NCBI GenBank assembly: GCA_023418915.1
Contig: JAEZYU010000119.1
Span: 43,435 to 107,434 of the forward strand
Origin: Bacillota bacterium
GTDB taxonomy: Bacteria; Bacillota; Clostridia; Acetivibrionales; DTU013
Length of the DNA: 64,000 bases
Reading direction: 5' to 3'
Below are positions 26,463 through 35,203 of this stretch, piece by piece (position 1 is the stretch's first letter; every line of letters starts with the position of its first letter). The notes beneath the pieces are model-generated. The model had not been told where the DNA came from, searched no databases, and saw only the letters and a program-made list of their open reading frames with translations. A program made the translations under genes and the position numbers.

Positions 26463-26912
26463 ATGTGGCAATGTCCCAGATGCTTGCGTTGGTTCAAGAA
26501 ACAAAATCAGGATCACTATTGCGGTGAGTCTCCAAAAACGATTGACGAGTATATTTCGGTACAGTATGAGAGCGTGCAGCCTTTCTTAAAGCAAATTCAG
26601 GAAACTCTCCGCGCCACACTGCCTGATGCGCAGGAGCGAATATCCTGGCGTATGCCGACTTACTGGCTAAAACGCAACATAATCCATTTCGCAGCATTTA
26701 AAAATCATATCGGGTTATACCCCGGAGATAAAGCTATGATACATTTTGCTGACAGTTTGAAGGAGTACAAAACAAGTAAAGGCGCACTGCAACTGCCATA
26801 CGATAGACCACTTCCGCTGGAGTTGATCGCAGAAATGGCAAAATGGTGCAATGAACAGGTAAACACCACTAAGGGGGGTTTATATGCCAAAATTCCGAAA
26901 GATGCTAAGTGA
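26463..26912 (+). CDS. DUF1801-family protein with N-terminal zinc-finger-like motif
   Basis: 149 residues. The N terminus CPRCLRWFKKQNQDHYC looks like a small zinc finger. The rest (TIDEYISVQYESVQPFLKQI, RISWRMPTYWL, HIGLYPGDKA) is the DUF1801/YdhG fold related to frataxin-like iron chaperones. Function in bacteria is unproven. GAGGAGTGG lies before the ATG. The 3' end overlaps the next gene by 29 bases, so the two are cotranscribed. Confidence 0.75.
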   Translation: MWQCPRCLRWFKKQNQDHYCGESPKTIDEYISVQYESVQPFLKQIQETLRATLPDAQERISWRMPTYWLKRNIIHFAAFKNHIGLYPGDKAMIHFADSLKEYKTSKGALQLPYDRPLPLELIAEMAKWCNEQVNTTKGGLYAKIPKDAK

Positions 26913-27411
26913 CTGGGAGGCGCCTTATATTCAGTCGCTTATGAAATTGATTGAAATGCAAAGCAAATCAACACTTGCAAATTGGTCTTTAGATTATGCT
27001 CAACATCATATATTACCGATTTGGTGCAAGCATTATCCGGATGACTATCGTCCGCAAAATACGCTGAAGGAAGCGAGACGGTGGTTAGCGGGAGAAATAA
27101 AGCTTCCACAGGCAAAAGCAGCGATCCTCGAATGTCACGAAGCTGCCCGTGAAGCAGACACCAATCCGGCTGCACAGGCTGCTGCAAGGACGATAGGTCA
27201 GTGCGCATCGACTATACACTCAGCAAGACACTGTATCGGGCTCGCCTTATATGGTGCGTTAGCAGTTGCTTATGACACCCTTGGAGCGAATGCTTCCTGG
27301 GATCAGCTTGAGCAATGTGCAGCCGCTGAATGCGGACGCATGCTTGATGCTCTGCGTGCAGTTTCAGTCAAAGACGAGCCAAATCCGGCAAAAATCAACT
27401 GGAAGTGTTGA
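26884..27411 (+). CDS. Imm-5-like putative immunity protein
   Basis: 175 residues, mostly helical, with HILPIWCKHYPDDYRPQNTL, EARRWLAGEIK and a run of Ala-rich helices ending in HSARHCIGLALYGALA. This corresponds to a family annotated as putative (Imm-5-like) immunity proteins. No toxin is nearby, so the immunity label is only by family; a general helical-bundle role cannot be excluded. AAGGGGGGTTTAT precedes the ATG inside the upstream gene. Confidence 0.65.
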   Translation: MPKFRKMLSDWEAPYIQSLMKLIEMQSKSTLANWSLDYAQHHILPIWCKHYPDDYRPQNTLKEARRWLAGEIKLPQAKAAILECHEAAREADTNPAAQAAARTIGQCASTIHSARHCIGLALYGALAVAYDTLGANASWDQLEQCAAAECGRMLDALRAVSVKDEPNPAKINWKC

Positions 27412-27558
27412 TAGAAAAAAATGTAGGCTGACATGTGAGACGTGTCAGGAAAGAAGCAAACAGATTATGAAAGGATTAGATAATAAGCTGCTCTGCCCAT
27501 ATTTATTTTTCGTAACCTATTAGTGCAAATGTGTTACAACAAAATATTAAATAAACTA

Positions 27559-27589
27559 TTGACATTGACGTTACGTAATAGTTTATGAT
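27559..27589 (+). promoter_or_regulatory. MerR-type promoter with 19-bp spacer
   Basis: TTGACA (27559-27564) and TATGAT (27584-27589) are separated by 19 bases containing the palindromic core TTACGTAA. Elongated spacers with an internal dyad are characteristic of MerR-family-controlled promoters, here presumably by the product of the gene that follows. Confidence 0.75.
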
Positions 27590-27612
27590 TGTCTTTGCTG
27601 GGAGGTGAGCAA

Positions 27613-28368
27613 ATGGAGTACACGATAAACAAGTTGGCAAAAATGGCGGGAGTCAGTACGAGGACACTGAGGTATTACGACGAATTCGGATTGCTTTCGC
27701 CTGAAAGGATCAACTCTAACGGATACCGTATTTACGGTCAGAAGCAGATCAACAGGCTGCAGCAAATCCTTTTTTATCGCGAACTCAGTGTACCGCTGGA
27801 AGAAATCAAAAGTATGCTTTCTTCGAAGGATTTTGACGAACAGGCGGCACTGGAATGCCATTTGTCATCCTTGCTTACCAGGAGAAAACAACTGGATATG
27901 TTGATTGCCAATGTGGAAAAAACCATAAAGGCAGCGAAAGGAGAGACGATCATGAGCGATAAGGAAAAATTTGAAGGCTTCAAAAAGAAATTGGTGGATG
28001 ACAATGAGCAGAAGTACGGCAAGGAGGCCAGGGAGAAATACGGCGAAGAGGCTGTTGACCGCTCCAATGCAAAGCTTATGGGCATGAGCAGGGAACAGCA
28101 CGCCGAGCTGGAGAAGCTGACAGTTGAGCTGAATGAGACATTGAAAGCGGCTTTTGAACAGGGCGATCCGGCCGGTGAGCTGGCGCAGAAAGCCTGTGAG
28201 CTTCACAAAAAATGGCTGTGCTTCTTCTGGGATGGTTACAGCAAGCAAGCCCATATCGGTGTGACGCAGATGTATGTGGACGACCCGCGCTTTACCGCAT
28301 ATTATGACAAAATAGCAGTCGGCTGTGCAGCATTCCTGAGGGATGCGGTGTTGATATATTGTAGGTGA
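27613..28368 (+). CDS. MerR-family regulator with TipAS ligand-binding domain (TipAL/Mta-like)
   Basis: 252 residues. The N-terminal winged helix (YTINKLAKMAGVSTRTLRYY) and dimerisation helix are MerR-type. From about residue 120 the TipAS domain includes LHKKWLCFFWDGYSKQAHIG and YVDDPRFTAYYDKI, which in TipA binds thiopeptide antibiotics. ATG 27613 follows GGGAGGTGAGCAA. It probably autoactivates through the 19-bp-spacer promoter. No efflux gene is adjacent on the same strand, so the response target is unknown. Confidence 0.9.
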   Translation: MEYTINKLAKMAGVSTRTLRYYDEFGLLSPERINSNGYRIYGQKQINRLQQILFYRELSVPLEEIKSMLSSKDFDEQAALECHLSSLLTRRKQLDMLIANVEKTIKAAKGETIMSDKEKFEGFKKKLVDDNEQKYGKEAREKYGEEAVDRSNAKLMGMSREQHAELEKLTVELNETLKAAFEQGDPAGELAQKACELHKKWLCFFWDGYSKQAHIGVTQMYVDDPRFTAYYDKIAVGCAAFLRDAVLIYCR

Positions 28369-28380
28369 CGAAATATTAGC

Positions 28381-28470
28381 AGTGCCAGGCACCACAATTA
28401 GACACATATTATATCAAGGTAACAGCAGCTTATAGAACAAATAAGTGTCTAAGTGTCGTGCCTGGCACCA
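28381..28470. repeat. GTGCCAGGCAC palindromic repeat, copy 1
   Basis: Outer arms GTGCCAGGCACCAC and GTGCCTGGCACCAC with internal AGACACATATTATATCAAGG and AATAAGTGTCTAAGTGTCGT. It lies between convergent genes (MerR/TipAS and DHHW). Related copies are at 34000, 44743 and 54896. Confidence 0.85.
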
Positions 28471-28473
28471 CAA

Positions 28474-29577
28474 TTATTTGAACATATAGCTGTTGTTCAA
28501 AGTGGGAGTGCAGTATAAAAACAGGGCATCCTGGTACTCTGAGAAGTCTATATACTCGCCCAATATGTCGGTTGAAATGAGGCGGAGGTCTACCAGCGTT
28601 ATTTTCGAATAGCCTGTGAGCAATAAGGGAGCGATGCTGCTTCCGAACGAATCGCGGAACAGTATCAATCCCTTATTTGCTGAATTGTCTGGGTTTTCTA
28701 CAGTCAGCAAAGGCTTCGGACCCGATAGGAAAACATCATAGGGATCTACGCCCGAAAACCTTTCAGGTTCATATATACTGCTGTATGACTTGCTGTAGTG
28801 ATCATAAACGACCGCTCTTTCCAGTGTGTCGTTTGTCATGTAAACCAGTGTGTCGGGGTCCATACCGAGCGCAGCCTGACCGTAGTATGAACCGTAAAAC
28901 GGATTTAATTCCTTTTCTATATATTCTGTATCCGATGCCATATTATCATTTCCCATTTCTGACAATAATCTATCTGCTGCTGAAACCAGCTTATTCTGGC
29001 TCCAGTGGATATCTGTACGATAATAGTCATCAAGCGAAAGAGCCTCATAAAGATCGATGTATCTAAAGTCGGTTATATTGCTGTTCATAAGCTCAGCCAT
29101 TCTACCGTAATCGATGGACAGATATTCGTTTTCTGATGCCATAAAAAAGTTCTTGTCTGGAATGATTGCATAATTCACGTTCATATTTTGCAGGTATTTA
29201 CTGTATATTTCATTGATTTTATCAGCAGCATTCAGAACTGATTTTTCATTCAGCGGATATTCCAGCTTGCTTATGAACCCATCAGATATATAAATTCCGT
29301 TATTATCCTTTTGTTTAAGGAGGTTGAACTTTGTGAAGGCCTTTAAGCCTCTGAAGTCATCACGCAGAACAAACTGATCCAGAGAGTATTTTTCAAATCT
29401 ACTGAAAAAGTCACCACTAAAGAGTTCCATAAATGAAAGCTCAGGCATTTTTGCCAGCCTTCTTCTTTCGCTGTTGGAAATCTCGGTATCAGGAATAAGC
29501 ATGTTCCAAACCATAAATCCAAAGGTGATAACTATAAACAAAACAGTAACAGCTAAATTTTTGACGCTATTTTCCAT
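28474..29577 (-). CDS. DHHW/AlgX-AlgJ-like SGNH protein of an O-acetylation cluster
   Basis: 367 residues with one N-terminal membrane helix (residues ~8-27, VTVLFIVITFGFMVWNML) and an extracytoplasmic SGNH-like domain. This carries the DHHW-type motif as TDIHWSQNK and a Ser in FRDSFGSS. Related proteins work beside membrane-bound O-acyltransferases to acetylate exported polysaccharide. ATG 29577 follows AAGGAGAAG. It lies downstream of the MBOAT and DUF4358 genes on the same strand, a familiar clostridial trio. Confidence 0.82.
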   Translation of the reverse strand: MENSVKNLAVTVLFIVITFGFMVWNMLIPDTEISNSERRRLAKMPELSFMELFSGDFFSRFEKYSLDQFVLRDDFRGLKAFTKFNLLKQKDNNGIYISDGFISKLEYPLNEKSVLNAADKINEIYSKYLQNMNVNYAIIPDKNFFMASENEYLSIDYGRMAELMNSNITDFRYIDLYEALSLDDYYRTDIHWSQNKLVSAADRLLSEMGNDNMASDTEYIEKELNPFYGSYYGQAALGMDPDTLVYMTNDTLERAVVYDHYSKSYSSIYEPERFSGVDPYDVFLSGPKPLLTVENPDNSANKGLILFRDSFGSSIAPLLLTGYSKITLVDLRLISTDILGEYIDFSEYQDALFLYCTPTLNNSYMFK

Positions 29578-29717
29578 ACTTCTTCTCCTTGATGTATCTG
29601 TATCCGAATAGTGCTGTGTATTGGATTTTCTTGATTGAGCAGCATAACCAGTGTCTGTTTCTATAGTTTTTCTGTGAAGCTCCGGCAGTCAATTCCTGTG
29701 CCCACAGCCAGCATCTG

Positions 29718-29754
29718 CCTCCGGTGCTCAGACCCGACATACACCTCCGGTGCT
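29718..29754 (-). repeat. Duplicated sequence at the MBOAT 3' end
   Basis: The 11-mer AGCACCGGAGG occurs twice, 26 bases apart, at the stop codon and just beyond it. Confidence 0.5.
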
Positions 29755-31157
29755 TAGAATCGGAAATACAAAAACGGGTTGAACGAGCCGTCAATCAAAA
29801 AAGCGGTGACAAGCAGCAGCAGTGACACCTGCATTACAGGCTCCAATACATTTACCAGCAACCTGCATTTTCCTGATTTTTTTATCCTGCCTATAAGCTT
29901 TTTTGGCAAGGGCGTTGAGCCAACGACAGCTATCAGGAAAATAACCAGATAACTTTTTAGATAATATAGGGTCTCCGCATTGAATAACGGCGCTCCGGAA
30001 AGACCAAGCATCCCTTTTAAGTTGCTGATACATTCTGTCAAACCATTTCCATTGAATAGTACAAAGCTGATCAGAATGAAAAACAGCATGTAAATGTGTC
30101 TTGCCATAACCGGAGCTTTCTCAAGGCGCCTCAGCAGGAACAGCTTTTCTATACACAGCAATGATGCAAAATACAATCCCCATAGGACGAAATTCCACTC
30201 AGCGCCATGCCAGAACCCGGTCAGGAACCAGACAACGACTATATTCCAAAGCCACTTTGCCGTGCCTTTACGGTTTCCTCCCATTGGAATATATATATAG
30301 TCCCTGAACCATGTACCAAGGGATATATGCCATCTCCTCCAAAACTCTGTAAGGCTTTTTGATATAAATGGGTAATTGAAGTTTTCGGGGAAATGAAATC
30401 CGAATATGCGACCCAGCCCAATGGCCATATCGCTGTAGCCAGAAAAGTCAAAATATATCTGAAGCATAAAGGCAAAGGCTTGTATCCAGTAAAACAAGAC
30501 AGTTTTATCACCTGATTTCTGGAATATATCCGCCAGCTCACCCAAAGAATTTGCAATTATTACCTTTTTAGATAATCCTATAACAAAGCGGTTGACTCCG
30601 TAAGCAATGTCTGCAAATGAGTGAGTTCGGCCTGAAAGCGCCCTCTCAACGTCGGTGTATCTGACAATCGGCCCTGCTATGAGCTGCGGGAACAGCGAAA
30701 CATAGGCGGCAAAATCAATAAAGCTTACTTGCACCTTTGTATGACCTCTGTATACATCGATCGCATAGGACAATATCTGAAAGGTATAGAAGCTGATCCC
30801 AATAGGCAGAGCCATATTCAGAAGCGGTATTTCAGATCCTAATATGGCATTTATGTTTTTTACAGCAAAGCCGGTATACTTGAAAAACAAAAGAGGACCT
30901 ATGCTGAAAAAAGCGGAGGAGATAAGCGATATTTTCGCATATCTCCTGCCCCTTGCCTTATCTATCCACAAACCGTGAAGGTACCCCGAAATACAAGCCG
31001 AAGCCATGACAACAAGGTACCCAGGCTCCCCGCAGAAATAGAAAAACAGGCTTGACAGCAGCAAAATAAGGTTTTTTATTCTGCGGGGCACCATGAAGTA
31101 TACTATTATTACTATCGGCAGAAAGTAATACAGGAAGCTGATGCTGGAAAAAAGCAT
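29754..31157 (-). CDS. Membrane-bound O-acyltransferase (MBOAT; AlgI/PatA-like)
   Basis: 468 residues with about 10-12 membrane helices. The MBOAT signatures are FNYPFISKSLTEFWRRWH and the active-site His in GFWHGAEWNFVLWG. Such proteins carry acyl groups, usually acetyl, across the membrane onto cell-surface polymers such as peptidoglycan or exopolysaccharide. ATG 31157 follows GAAAGGATAATC and lies two bases after the stop of the lipoprotein gene, so they are cotranslated. Upstream in-frame codons to 31202 belong to the overlapping gene region and lack a site. Confidence 0.93.
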   Translation of the reverse strand: MLFSSISFLYYFLPIVIIVYFMVPRRIKNLILLLSSLFFYFCGEPGYLVVMASACISGYLHGLWIDKARGRRYAKISLISSAFFSIGPLLFFKYTGFAVKNINAILGSEIPLLNMALPIGISFYTFQILSYAIDVYRGHTKVQVSFIDFAAYVSLFPQLIAGPIVRYTDVERALSGRTHSFADIAYGVNRFVIGLSKKVIIANSLGELADIFQKSGDKTVLFYWIQAFAFMLQIYFDFSGYSDMAIGLGRIFGFHFPENFNYPFISKSLTEFWRRWHISLGTWFRDYIYIPMGGNRKGTAKWLWNIVVVWFLTGFWHGAEWNFVLWGLYFASLLCIEKLFLLRRLEKAPVMARHIYMLFFILISFVLFNGNGLTECISNLKGMLGLSGAPLFNAETLYYLKSYLVIFLIAVVGSTPLPKKLIGRIKKSGKCRLLVNVLEPVMQVSLLLLVTAFLIDGSFNPFLYFRF

Positions 31158-31159
31158 GA

Positions 31160-31801
31160 TTATCCTTTCAATGCTAGGAATGCGTCGTGAAGAGCTTCGC
31201 ATTCATTATCGCTCATAATGATGACTATTACGTCATCAATGCTGTCCACTATTACGTTTTTAGGATCTACGCCAACACAGACCCATTTTTGGGGATCAAC
31301 ATTTTCTTTGATCTCCTTTTTTGTTTTTTCAATATCAGCGCCTTCCTTCACGCGAACAAGCGTAAGCTCATAGGCTGAAGGCATCATTATTGGCTCTGAT
31401 GCCAGCGCTTCTTCATATTCTATACCGTCCTTGCCAAGATAATACGCAGTTCTTTCTTCGGTGACTTCGGTGGTCTGAAGCCCTGTTTTCATGTATTCCT
31501 TAAAATTATTGCTGCAGTCGGCAGTTTCATATATTTTTTCCAAAATGCCTTCAAGGCTTCCTGAAAGTACAGATCCGATATCAGGCGCTTCCTCATTTTC
31601 GTTTTGTCCGGGTGTTTGTGTATCCTGCTCCGAATCCGGTGTTTCGGATGGATCAGGATTTTCTGTGCTCTGATCAGGATCGGCCGGCTCTTCGGTTCCC
31701 GCCGGGTCAGGTGTAATATCAGAGTCAGCCGGCTTTGCTCCGCATGCGGTGATACTGAGTAGTAAAATTACTGTGATGCCTAAAATAAAAAGTCTTTTCA
31801 T
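31160..31801 (-). CDS. DUF4358-family lipoprotein
   Basis: 213 residues. A lipoprotein signal MKRLFILGITVILLLSITAC places Cys20 as the lipidated residue. A Pro/Asp/Glu-rich linker of about 50 residues follows, then the DUF4358 domain (IYETADCSNNFKEYMKTGL, WVCVGVDPKNVI). Family function is not established. It is regularly found with MBOAT and DHHW genes, as here, so it may be an extracytoplasmic partner of polymer acetylation. First gene of the three-gene minus-strand operon. Confidence 0.85.
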   Translation of the reverse strand: MKRLFILGITVILLLSITACGAKPADSDITPDPAGTEEPADPDQSTENPDPSETPDSEQDTQTPGQNENEEAPDIGSVLSGSLEGILEKIYETADCSNNFKEYMKTGLQTTEVTEERTAYYLGKDGIEYEEALASEPIMMPSAYELTLVRVKEGADIEKTKKEIKENVDPQKWVCVGVDPKNVIVDSIDDVIVIIMSDNECEALHDAFLALKG

Positions 31802-32133
31802 TTGCTATAAGCTCCATTCTATTATGATTTTGTTTTTCACAATATATTGACGAGTGTAACAGCTGATCCGCTTCCTGTTGCTAAAAGAAATTTATGTTAA
31901 CCTACCTGGCTTACCTACCCGGGCTGATTATTGGATCTTGTGGTAGTGACTGTTTTTGTACTGCAATCGCACCAATGCAGCCATAACAACGCAGCCAGAC
32001 CAACAGCCATAACGTCGTACCCAGACCAATGTAACCATATCAGCGCAACCAGACCGAACATTATTTGTATGTGGCAGTTGGTTTTATTTTATGGGTTTAT
32101 GGTTTATCATATAGACAGAAAGGTATGATAAGT
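31802..32133. other. Intergenic region with degenerate tandem repeat (31971-32052)
   Basis: About 330 bases between divergent genes. It contains three diverged 26-28-bp units (ACCAATGCAGCCATAACAAC type) at 31971, 31999 and 32025, with no gene. Confidence 0.55.
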
Positions 32134-32613
32134 ATGAAAAATGACGATAATACGAAAAATTCAAAAAGTTGCATCGCCTCCAATATACGCCATCTGCGCA
32201 ATATCAGCAGGCTTTCGCAGGAAGAGGTAGCTGAGAAGATCGGCATTACCCGGCAGGCTGTGGCAAAATGGGAAAACGGCGATTCATTGCCTGATATCCT
32301 TAGCTGCGAGGCGATGGCCGATTTGTTTGACGTATCACTAAATGACCTGGTGCGTTATGATCCCGAACGGGAGGGAATACCCATCCCGCCCAGGAACAAG
32401 CACATTTTTGGGACTGTAACTCTGGGGGAGAGAGGTCAGATCGTGCTGCCTAAAAAGGCCCGCGAAACATTTAGACTTCAGCCTGGAGACACACTGGTCG
32501 TTCTGGGAGACTCCAACCCGGCAACCGCAGGGATCGCACTAATCGACAGCAAGACCTTCCTGCGCATGACAGGTCACGCTGTGGATGGTTTTCTCAAAGG
32601 CAAAGGAGGCTGA
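32134..32613 (+). CDS. XRE helix-turn-helix / AbrB-type fused regulator
   Basis: 159 residues. The N-terminal XRE domain is at residues ~10-70 (LSQEEVAEKIGITRQAVAKWE). A SpoVT/AbrB-type swapped-hairpin domain follows at ~88-135 (GERGQIVLPKKARETFRL, GDTLVVLGD), so the protein carries two DNA-binding folds. The ATG at 32134 has AGAAAGG about nine bases upstream. It is followed five bases later by an ABC transporter operon and probably controls it in cis. Confidence 0.88.
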   Translation: MKNDDNTKNSKSCIASNIRHLRNISRLSQEEVAEKIGITRQAVAKWENGDSLPDILSCEAMADLFDVSLNDLVRYDPEREGIPIPPRNKHIFGTVTLGERGQIVLPKKARETFRLQPGDTLVVLGDSNPATAGIALIDSKTFLRMTGHAVDGFLKGKGG

Positions 32614-32618
32614 AAATT

Positions 32619-33365
32619 ATGAATGCATTGTCTGTGAAGGGACTTACGAAGCGTTATCCGCAATTTATACTGAGGGATATTTCCTTTGCGCTGCCTCAGG
32701 GCAGGATTATGGGCTTGATCGGTAAAAACGGTGCAGGGAAAACTACAACATTGAAATCCATATTGAATTTAGTGCGTCCTGGTGCCGGAACGATCGAGAT
32801 GTTTGGCCGGGATTTCTCAAAGAATGAGGAAAGCTGCAAACAGAATATCGGTGTGGTTTTGGGAGAAATCGACTTCTACAGGCAAAAAAGGCTGACAGAT
32901 ATTACAGCCGTCACAAAACGTTTTTATGAAAGCTGGGATGAGGATGCCTACCAGAGGTATCTTCAAGCATTCTCTCTTGTTTCGGAGAAGCGGGTGAAAG
33001 AGCTGTCGTCTGGCATGAAAGTAAAGTATATGGTCGCATTGGCATTGTCCCATAATGCAAAGCTGCTGATTCTGGATGAGCCAACGAGCGGGCTGGACCC
33101 GGTCTCCAGGGACGATCTTCTGAGGCTGTTTCGACAGTTGGTTAAGGATGGAGAAAGAAGCATCCTTTTTTCAACTCACATCACCTCTGATTTGGAGAAA
33201 TGCGCTGATGATATAACCTACATCAAGGATGGCGAACTGCTGAGAAGCGCCGAAAAATCTGAGTTCATTCAATCCTTCCAACACTTGAAGGAAGCTGGAG
33301 AGAGCGGCGAATTATCGTTGGAGGAAATAATGATAAGAACAGAAAGGAGCAGCTATGATATCTAA
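32619..33365 (+). CDS. ABC transporter ATP-binding protein (ABC-2 type exporter)
   Basis: 248 residues. Walker A is GKNGAGKTT, the signature is KELSSGMKVK, Walker B is LLILDEPTSGLDP and the switch His is in FSTHITSDLEKC. The short form with VVLGEIDFY and SWDEDAYQ resembles YtrB/BcrA-like exporters regulated by small DNA-binding proteins. Ribosome site AAAGGAGG overlaps the end of the regulator gene. It overlaps the permease gene by 11 bases. Confidence 0.92.
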   Translation: MNALSVKGLTKRYPQFILRDISFALPQGRIMGLIGKNGAGKTTTLKSILNLVRPGAGTIEMFGRDFSKNEESCKQNIGVVLGEIDFYRQKRLTDITAVTKRFYESWDEDAYQRYLQAFSLVSEKRVKELSSGMKVKYMVALALSHNAKLLILDEPTSGLDPVSRDDLLRLFRQLVKDGERSILFSTHITSDLEKCADDITYIKDGELLRSAEKSEFIQSFQHLKEAGESGELSLEEIMIRTERSSYDI

Positions 33366-33999
33366 GCTTATATATAAGGAACTTCGACTGGCTGCACACC
33401 CCAATTTATTTATATTTACACTGCTTGGCGCATTGGTGATTGTTCCGGCATACCCTTACGGCATGGTGTTTTTGTTTGGCTGCCTTGGTCCATATATCAC
33501 GTTTATGTATGGGCGTGAGACAAACGACATTTATTATACGGCTCTGCTACCTGTGAAAAAACGTGATACCGTAAAAGCAAAATGCCTTCTCATGGTTTTG
33601 GCACAGACGGCGCAGCTGTTGATTTCGCTGCCATTTGCCATACTTCGTATTTATGTATTGCCCAATGGCAATCCAGCAGGTATTGAAGCAAATGTTGCGT
33701 ATTATGGCTTTGGTCTGATAATATATGCCGTATTTAATATGATTTTTCTGACCCGTTTTTTCAAAACGGCCTACAAGGTGGGTAAGGCGTTCATGCTTGC
33801 AGTTATACCCGCTGCCTTTCTGGTGCTTGTGATGGAAGTGCTTGTTCATTTTCCGGAATTCTACTGGCTTGACAGTATCGAGCCTGTTGCCATGCGGCAG
33901 CAGCTGCCGATATTGGCCGCCGGTATAGTATTTTATGTAGCAGGGATGCTTGCAGCGTATCATATGTCGGCAAGGCGGTTTGAACAGGTTGACTTATGA
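33355..33999 (+). CDS. ABC-2 type transporter permease
   Basis: 214 residues with about six membrane helices (e.g. LFIFTLLGALVIVPAYPYG, IYAVFNMIFL, AGIVFYVAGMLAAYHMSAR). The GRETNDIYYTALLPVKKRD loop is typical of ABC-2 permeases in Firmicutes. It pairs with the ATPase just upstream; the substrate is unknown, possibly a peptide or antibiotic. The stop codon is directly followed by a GTGCCAGGCAC palindromic element. Confidence 0.87.
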   Translation: MISKLIYKELRLAAHPNLFIFTLLGALVIVPAYPYGMVFLFGCLGPYITFMYGRETNDIYYTALLPVKKRDTVKAKCLLMVLAQTAQLLISLPFAILRIYVLPNGNPAGIEANVAYYGFGLIIYAVFNMIFLTRFFKTAYKVGKAFMLAVIPAAFLVLVMEVLVHFPEFYWLDSIEPVAMRQQLPILAAGIVFYVAGMLAAYHMSARRFEQVDL

Positions 34000-34075
34000 G
34001 GTGCCAGGCACGACACATAGACACATATTATATCAAGGCAGCACGAATAAGTGTCTAAGTGTCGTGCCTGGCACC
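34000..34075. repeat. GTGCCAGGCAC palindromic repeat, copy 2
   Basis: Arms GTGCCAGGCACGACAC and GTGTCGTGCCTGGCAC flank AGACACATATTATATCAAGG, shared with copy 1. It begins at the base after the permease stop and extends into the convergent amidase gene, supplying that gene's last codons. Confidence 0.88.
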
Positions 34076-34864
34076 AAAATATTGATCGACTCCGTCGGCA
34101 ATTCCTGTTGCAAGCTTTTTTTGGTAGGCTTCGGTTGTTATTTTTTGTCTTTCCTCATCGTTGGAAAGATAACCTGCTTCGACCAGACAAGAGGGAATCA
34201 GTACTTCACGCGTAATAATGAGAGATGTATCAGAGTAGGTTCCCCGGTCTCTCGCCTGGGCAGATGATGCAACCGACTGCTGAACATATTCGGCCAGCTC
34301 ACTGCTGCGTGCATTAGTATGCGGGTTGAACCAGGTCTCAATACCATGGACACTGGTATCATCGTGCGAGTTTAAATGAATGCTGATAAATAGATCTGCA
34401 CCGCTTTCATTTGCCATTTTTGCCCTTTGCCTCAGAAGTATTTCTTTATCTTCTTCCCGTGTCATAAGCACTGTGTAATTACGTCGAACCAGCTCATCTC
34501 TGAGCAGAAATGACAGCTCCAAAGTAACGTCCCTCTCAATGATGTCTCCATATACACAGCCGGGACTATCATCTCCGCCGTGACCCGGATCAAGAATGAT
34601 ATACCCTTTGGATATATCATTCGCCTTATCTTCAGTCGGAACTATTACTTGCTCATCTTCAGATGGCGGCAACGTCTCAAGACCTGCTTCTCTTTCATCA
34701 GAGGGAAACAAAAGTCCTGACACAGCCTTAACTAATAAAAAACATAAAACTGTAACGAGAATCAGACAGAGACATGAAAGGATAATCAAGCCGCGCCTGT
34801 TCAGCTTCCGCCGGCGCTTGACCAAATAAACCTTCTTTCGCTGTCTGTTCTGTTTTGTCACCAT
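34055..34864 (-). CDS. N-acetylmuramoyl-L-alanine amidase (Amidase_3)
   Basis: 269 residues: a basic cytoplasmic head, one membrane helix (residues ~26-50), a linker, and a zinc amidase domain from about residue 88. The ligand motifs are LDPGHGGDD (His), a Glu in DIIERDVTLEL, and SIHLNSH (His); the catalytic Glu lies in SCLVEAGYLSN. It cleaves the amide between MurNAc and the stem peptide outside the membrane. The last six residues, GARHDT, and the stop are encoded by a dispersed repeat, so the native C terminus has been replaced or extended. Confidence 0.93.
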   Translation of the reverse strand: MVTKQNRQRKKVYLVKRRRKLNRRGLIILSCLCLILVTVLCFLLVKAVSGLLFPSDEREAGLETLPPSEDEQVIVPTEDKANDISKGYIILDPGHGGDDSPGCVYGDIIERDVTLELSFLLRDELVRRNYTVLMTREEDKEILLRQRAKMANESGADLFISIHLNSHDDTSVHGIETWFNPHTNARSSELAEYVQQSVASSAQARDRGTYSDTSLIITREVLIPSCLVEAGYLSNDEERQKITTEAYQKKLATGIADGVDQYFGARHDT

Positions 34865-35203
34865 TAAACTATCACCTGAACCATTAGTATACCAGTTGTA
34901 TTGAAAATGTATTGATGAAGACGCTCCTTACTGTTCCGACAAAGCCTGATGCGGAAAATGAGAGAACCTTCACATTTAGAATAACACATAAATGACGACT
35001 TTTTGTCAAATAATTGTGAAAAAGTTGTAAAATTTTCTGTAAACCAAGGCACTTGGCAATTAGAGAGATAATAACGAATGAGGCTGCAGTTATTCATCAT
35101 ATACTATCCCGGAGGTGTGTGAGAAACCTATCGCCTGCGGTGTGTGAGAAACCTCCCGCCTGCGGTGTGTGAGAAAACCTCCCGCCTGCAGTGTATAGGA
35201 AAA
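34865..35203. other. Intergenic region with 25-bp x3 tandem repeat (35114-35189)
   Basis: Units of the form GGTGTGTGAGAAACCTCCCG start at 35114, 35139 and 35164, just past the stop of the minus-strand gene at 35204. The rest of the gap is AT-rich, with no supported gene. Confidence 0.7.
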
